DNA from: Moraxella catarrhalis
GTDB lineage: Bacteria > Pseudomonadota > Gammaproteobacteria > Pseudomonadales > Moraxellaceae
DNA: 50,900 bases
Assembly (NCBI RefSeq): GCF_001632285.1
Contig: NZ_LWAH01000017.1
Span: forward strand, 1 to 50,900
Reading direction: 5' to 3'
Position 1 is the stretch's first letter, and the number at the start of each line of letters is the position of its first letter. A program made the position numbers and the translations under genes. Below the pieces are notes generated by a model. That model did no database searches and was not told where the DNA came from. It saw nothing but the letters and a program-made list of their open reading frames with translations. This document shows, piece by piece, positions 50,731 to 50,900 of the stretch.

Positions 50731-50805
50731 GGCAGGCGATGAGGGACTCGAACCCCCAACCCTCGGATTTGGAGTCCGATGCTCTACCAATTGAGCCAAT
50801 CGCCT
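50731..50805 (-). tRNA. tRNA-Trp (CCA anticodon)
   Basis: The 75-nt cloverleaf has acceptor stem AGGCGAT/ATCGCCT, D arm GCTC-AATTGGTA-GAGC, anticodon stem TCGGA/TCCGA with loop CTCCAAA (anticodon CCA), T arm GGGGG-TTCGAGT-CCCTC, discriminator G and encoded CCA. The place directly before secE-nusG is the usual one in gammaproteobacteria. Confidence 0.97.
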
Positions 50806-50900
50806 AGGGTATTAAGGATTGCTATTATAGCAAACTTTTTATTTTTTGCAAGTATTTTATCTAAAAAATTCAAGCAATACCCAACAAAAAACCAAACCCT

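Noticed and set aside
50667..50759. Longer SecE reading frame
   Set aside because: It would translate part of tRNA-Trp (50731-50805); the SecE N-terminus is expected at MSDNK.

Overview
The window is a 50.9-kb stretch of an AT-rich gammaproteobacterial chromosome. Protein content, gene order and style (RpoB, RpoC and S2 sequences, class I BirA, stand-alone fbpABC, OxyR/AhpC) point to the Moraxellaceae, most likely Moraxella. It is almost entirely core genome. I see no insertion sequence, prophage, CRISPR array or integrase.

Layout, left to right. 1-1.9 kb: pssA and rlmJ. 2.0-3.6 kb: a small accessory patch holding a 2OG-Fe(II) oxygenase, a frameshifted gene of unknown function with an A9 run at the break, and a chimeric remnant that joins a decayed copy of the oxygenase tail to the last part of an ADP-ribosylglycohydrolase. 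3.6-9.1 kb: dapE, then an iron-uptake locus (fbpA divergent from fbpB-fbpC, with a Fur-box-like site between them) and a solitary iscX. 9.4-13.5 kb: peroxide defence (ahpF, a YdcH-family gene, ahpC, oxyR). 13.5-18.7 kb: a YgjP-like metallopeptidase gene, ddl, murC, a GNAT acetyltransferase and murG, a fragment of the dcw cluster without ftsQAZ. 18.8-26.9 kb: gshB, pyrE, tsf, rpsB, smc, rppH. 27.4-31.4 kb: an OsmC-MAPEG pair, coaX, birA, a TauE/SafE permease, tRNA-Phe and a DUF1328 micro-membrane protein. 31.5-38.1 kb: prc, nagZ, gor and serA, with a perfect 17-copy octanucleotide repeat just upstream of gor. 38.3-50.8 kb: the ribosomal protein/RNA polymerase block, transcribed leftward as tRNA-Trp, secE, nusG, rplK, rplA, L10 leader, rplJ, rplL, rpoB, rpoC.

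Functional themes. Redox defence is prominent: OxyR, AhpC, AhpF, glutathione synthetase, glutathione reductase, OsmC and MAPEG. FbpABC and IscX link iron supply to Fe-S assembly. MurG, MurC, Ddl, DapE, NagZ and Prc serve envelope building and recycling. The rightmost third is the transcription/translation core, and promoters, an L10 leader and attenuator-like hairpins can be read from its sequence.

The observations most worth checking are the 8-bp x 17 tandem repeat at gor, which has the form of a phase-variation tract and repeatedly supplies a -35-like TTGACT; the A9-frameshifted unknown gene; the chimeric pseudogene scar beside it; and the strong terminator plus candidate separate promoter between rplL and rpoB. 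I found no convincing wholly new multi-gene system.
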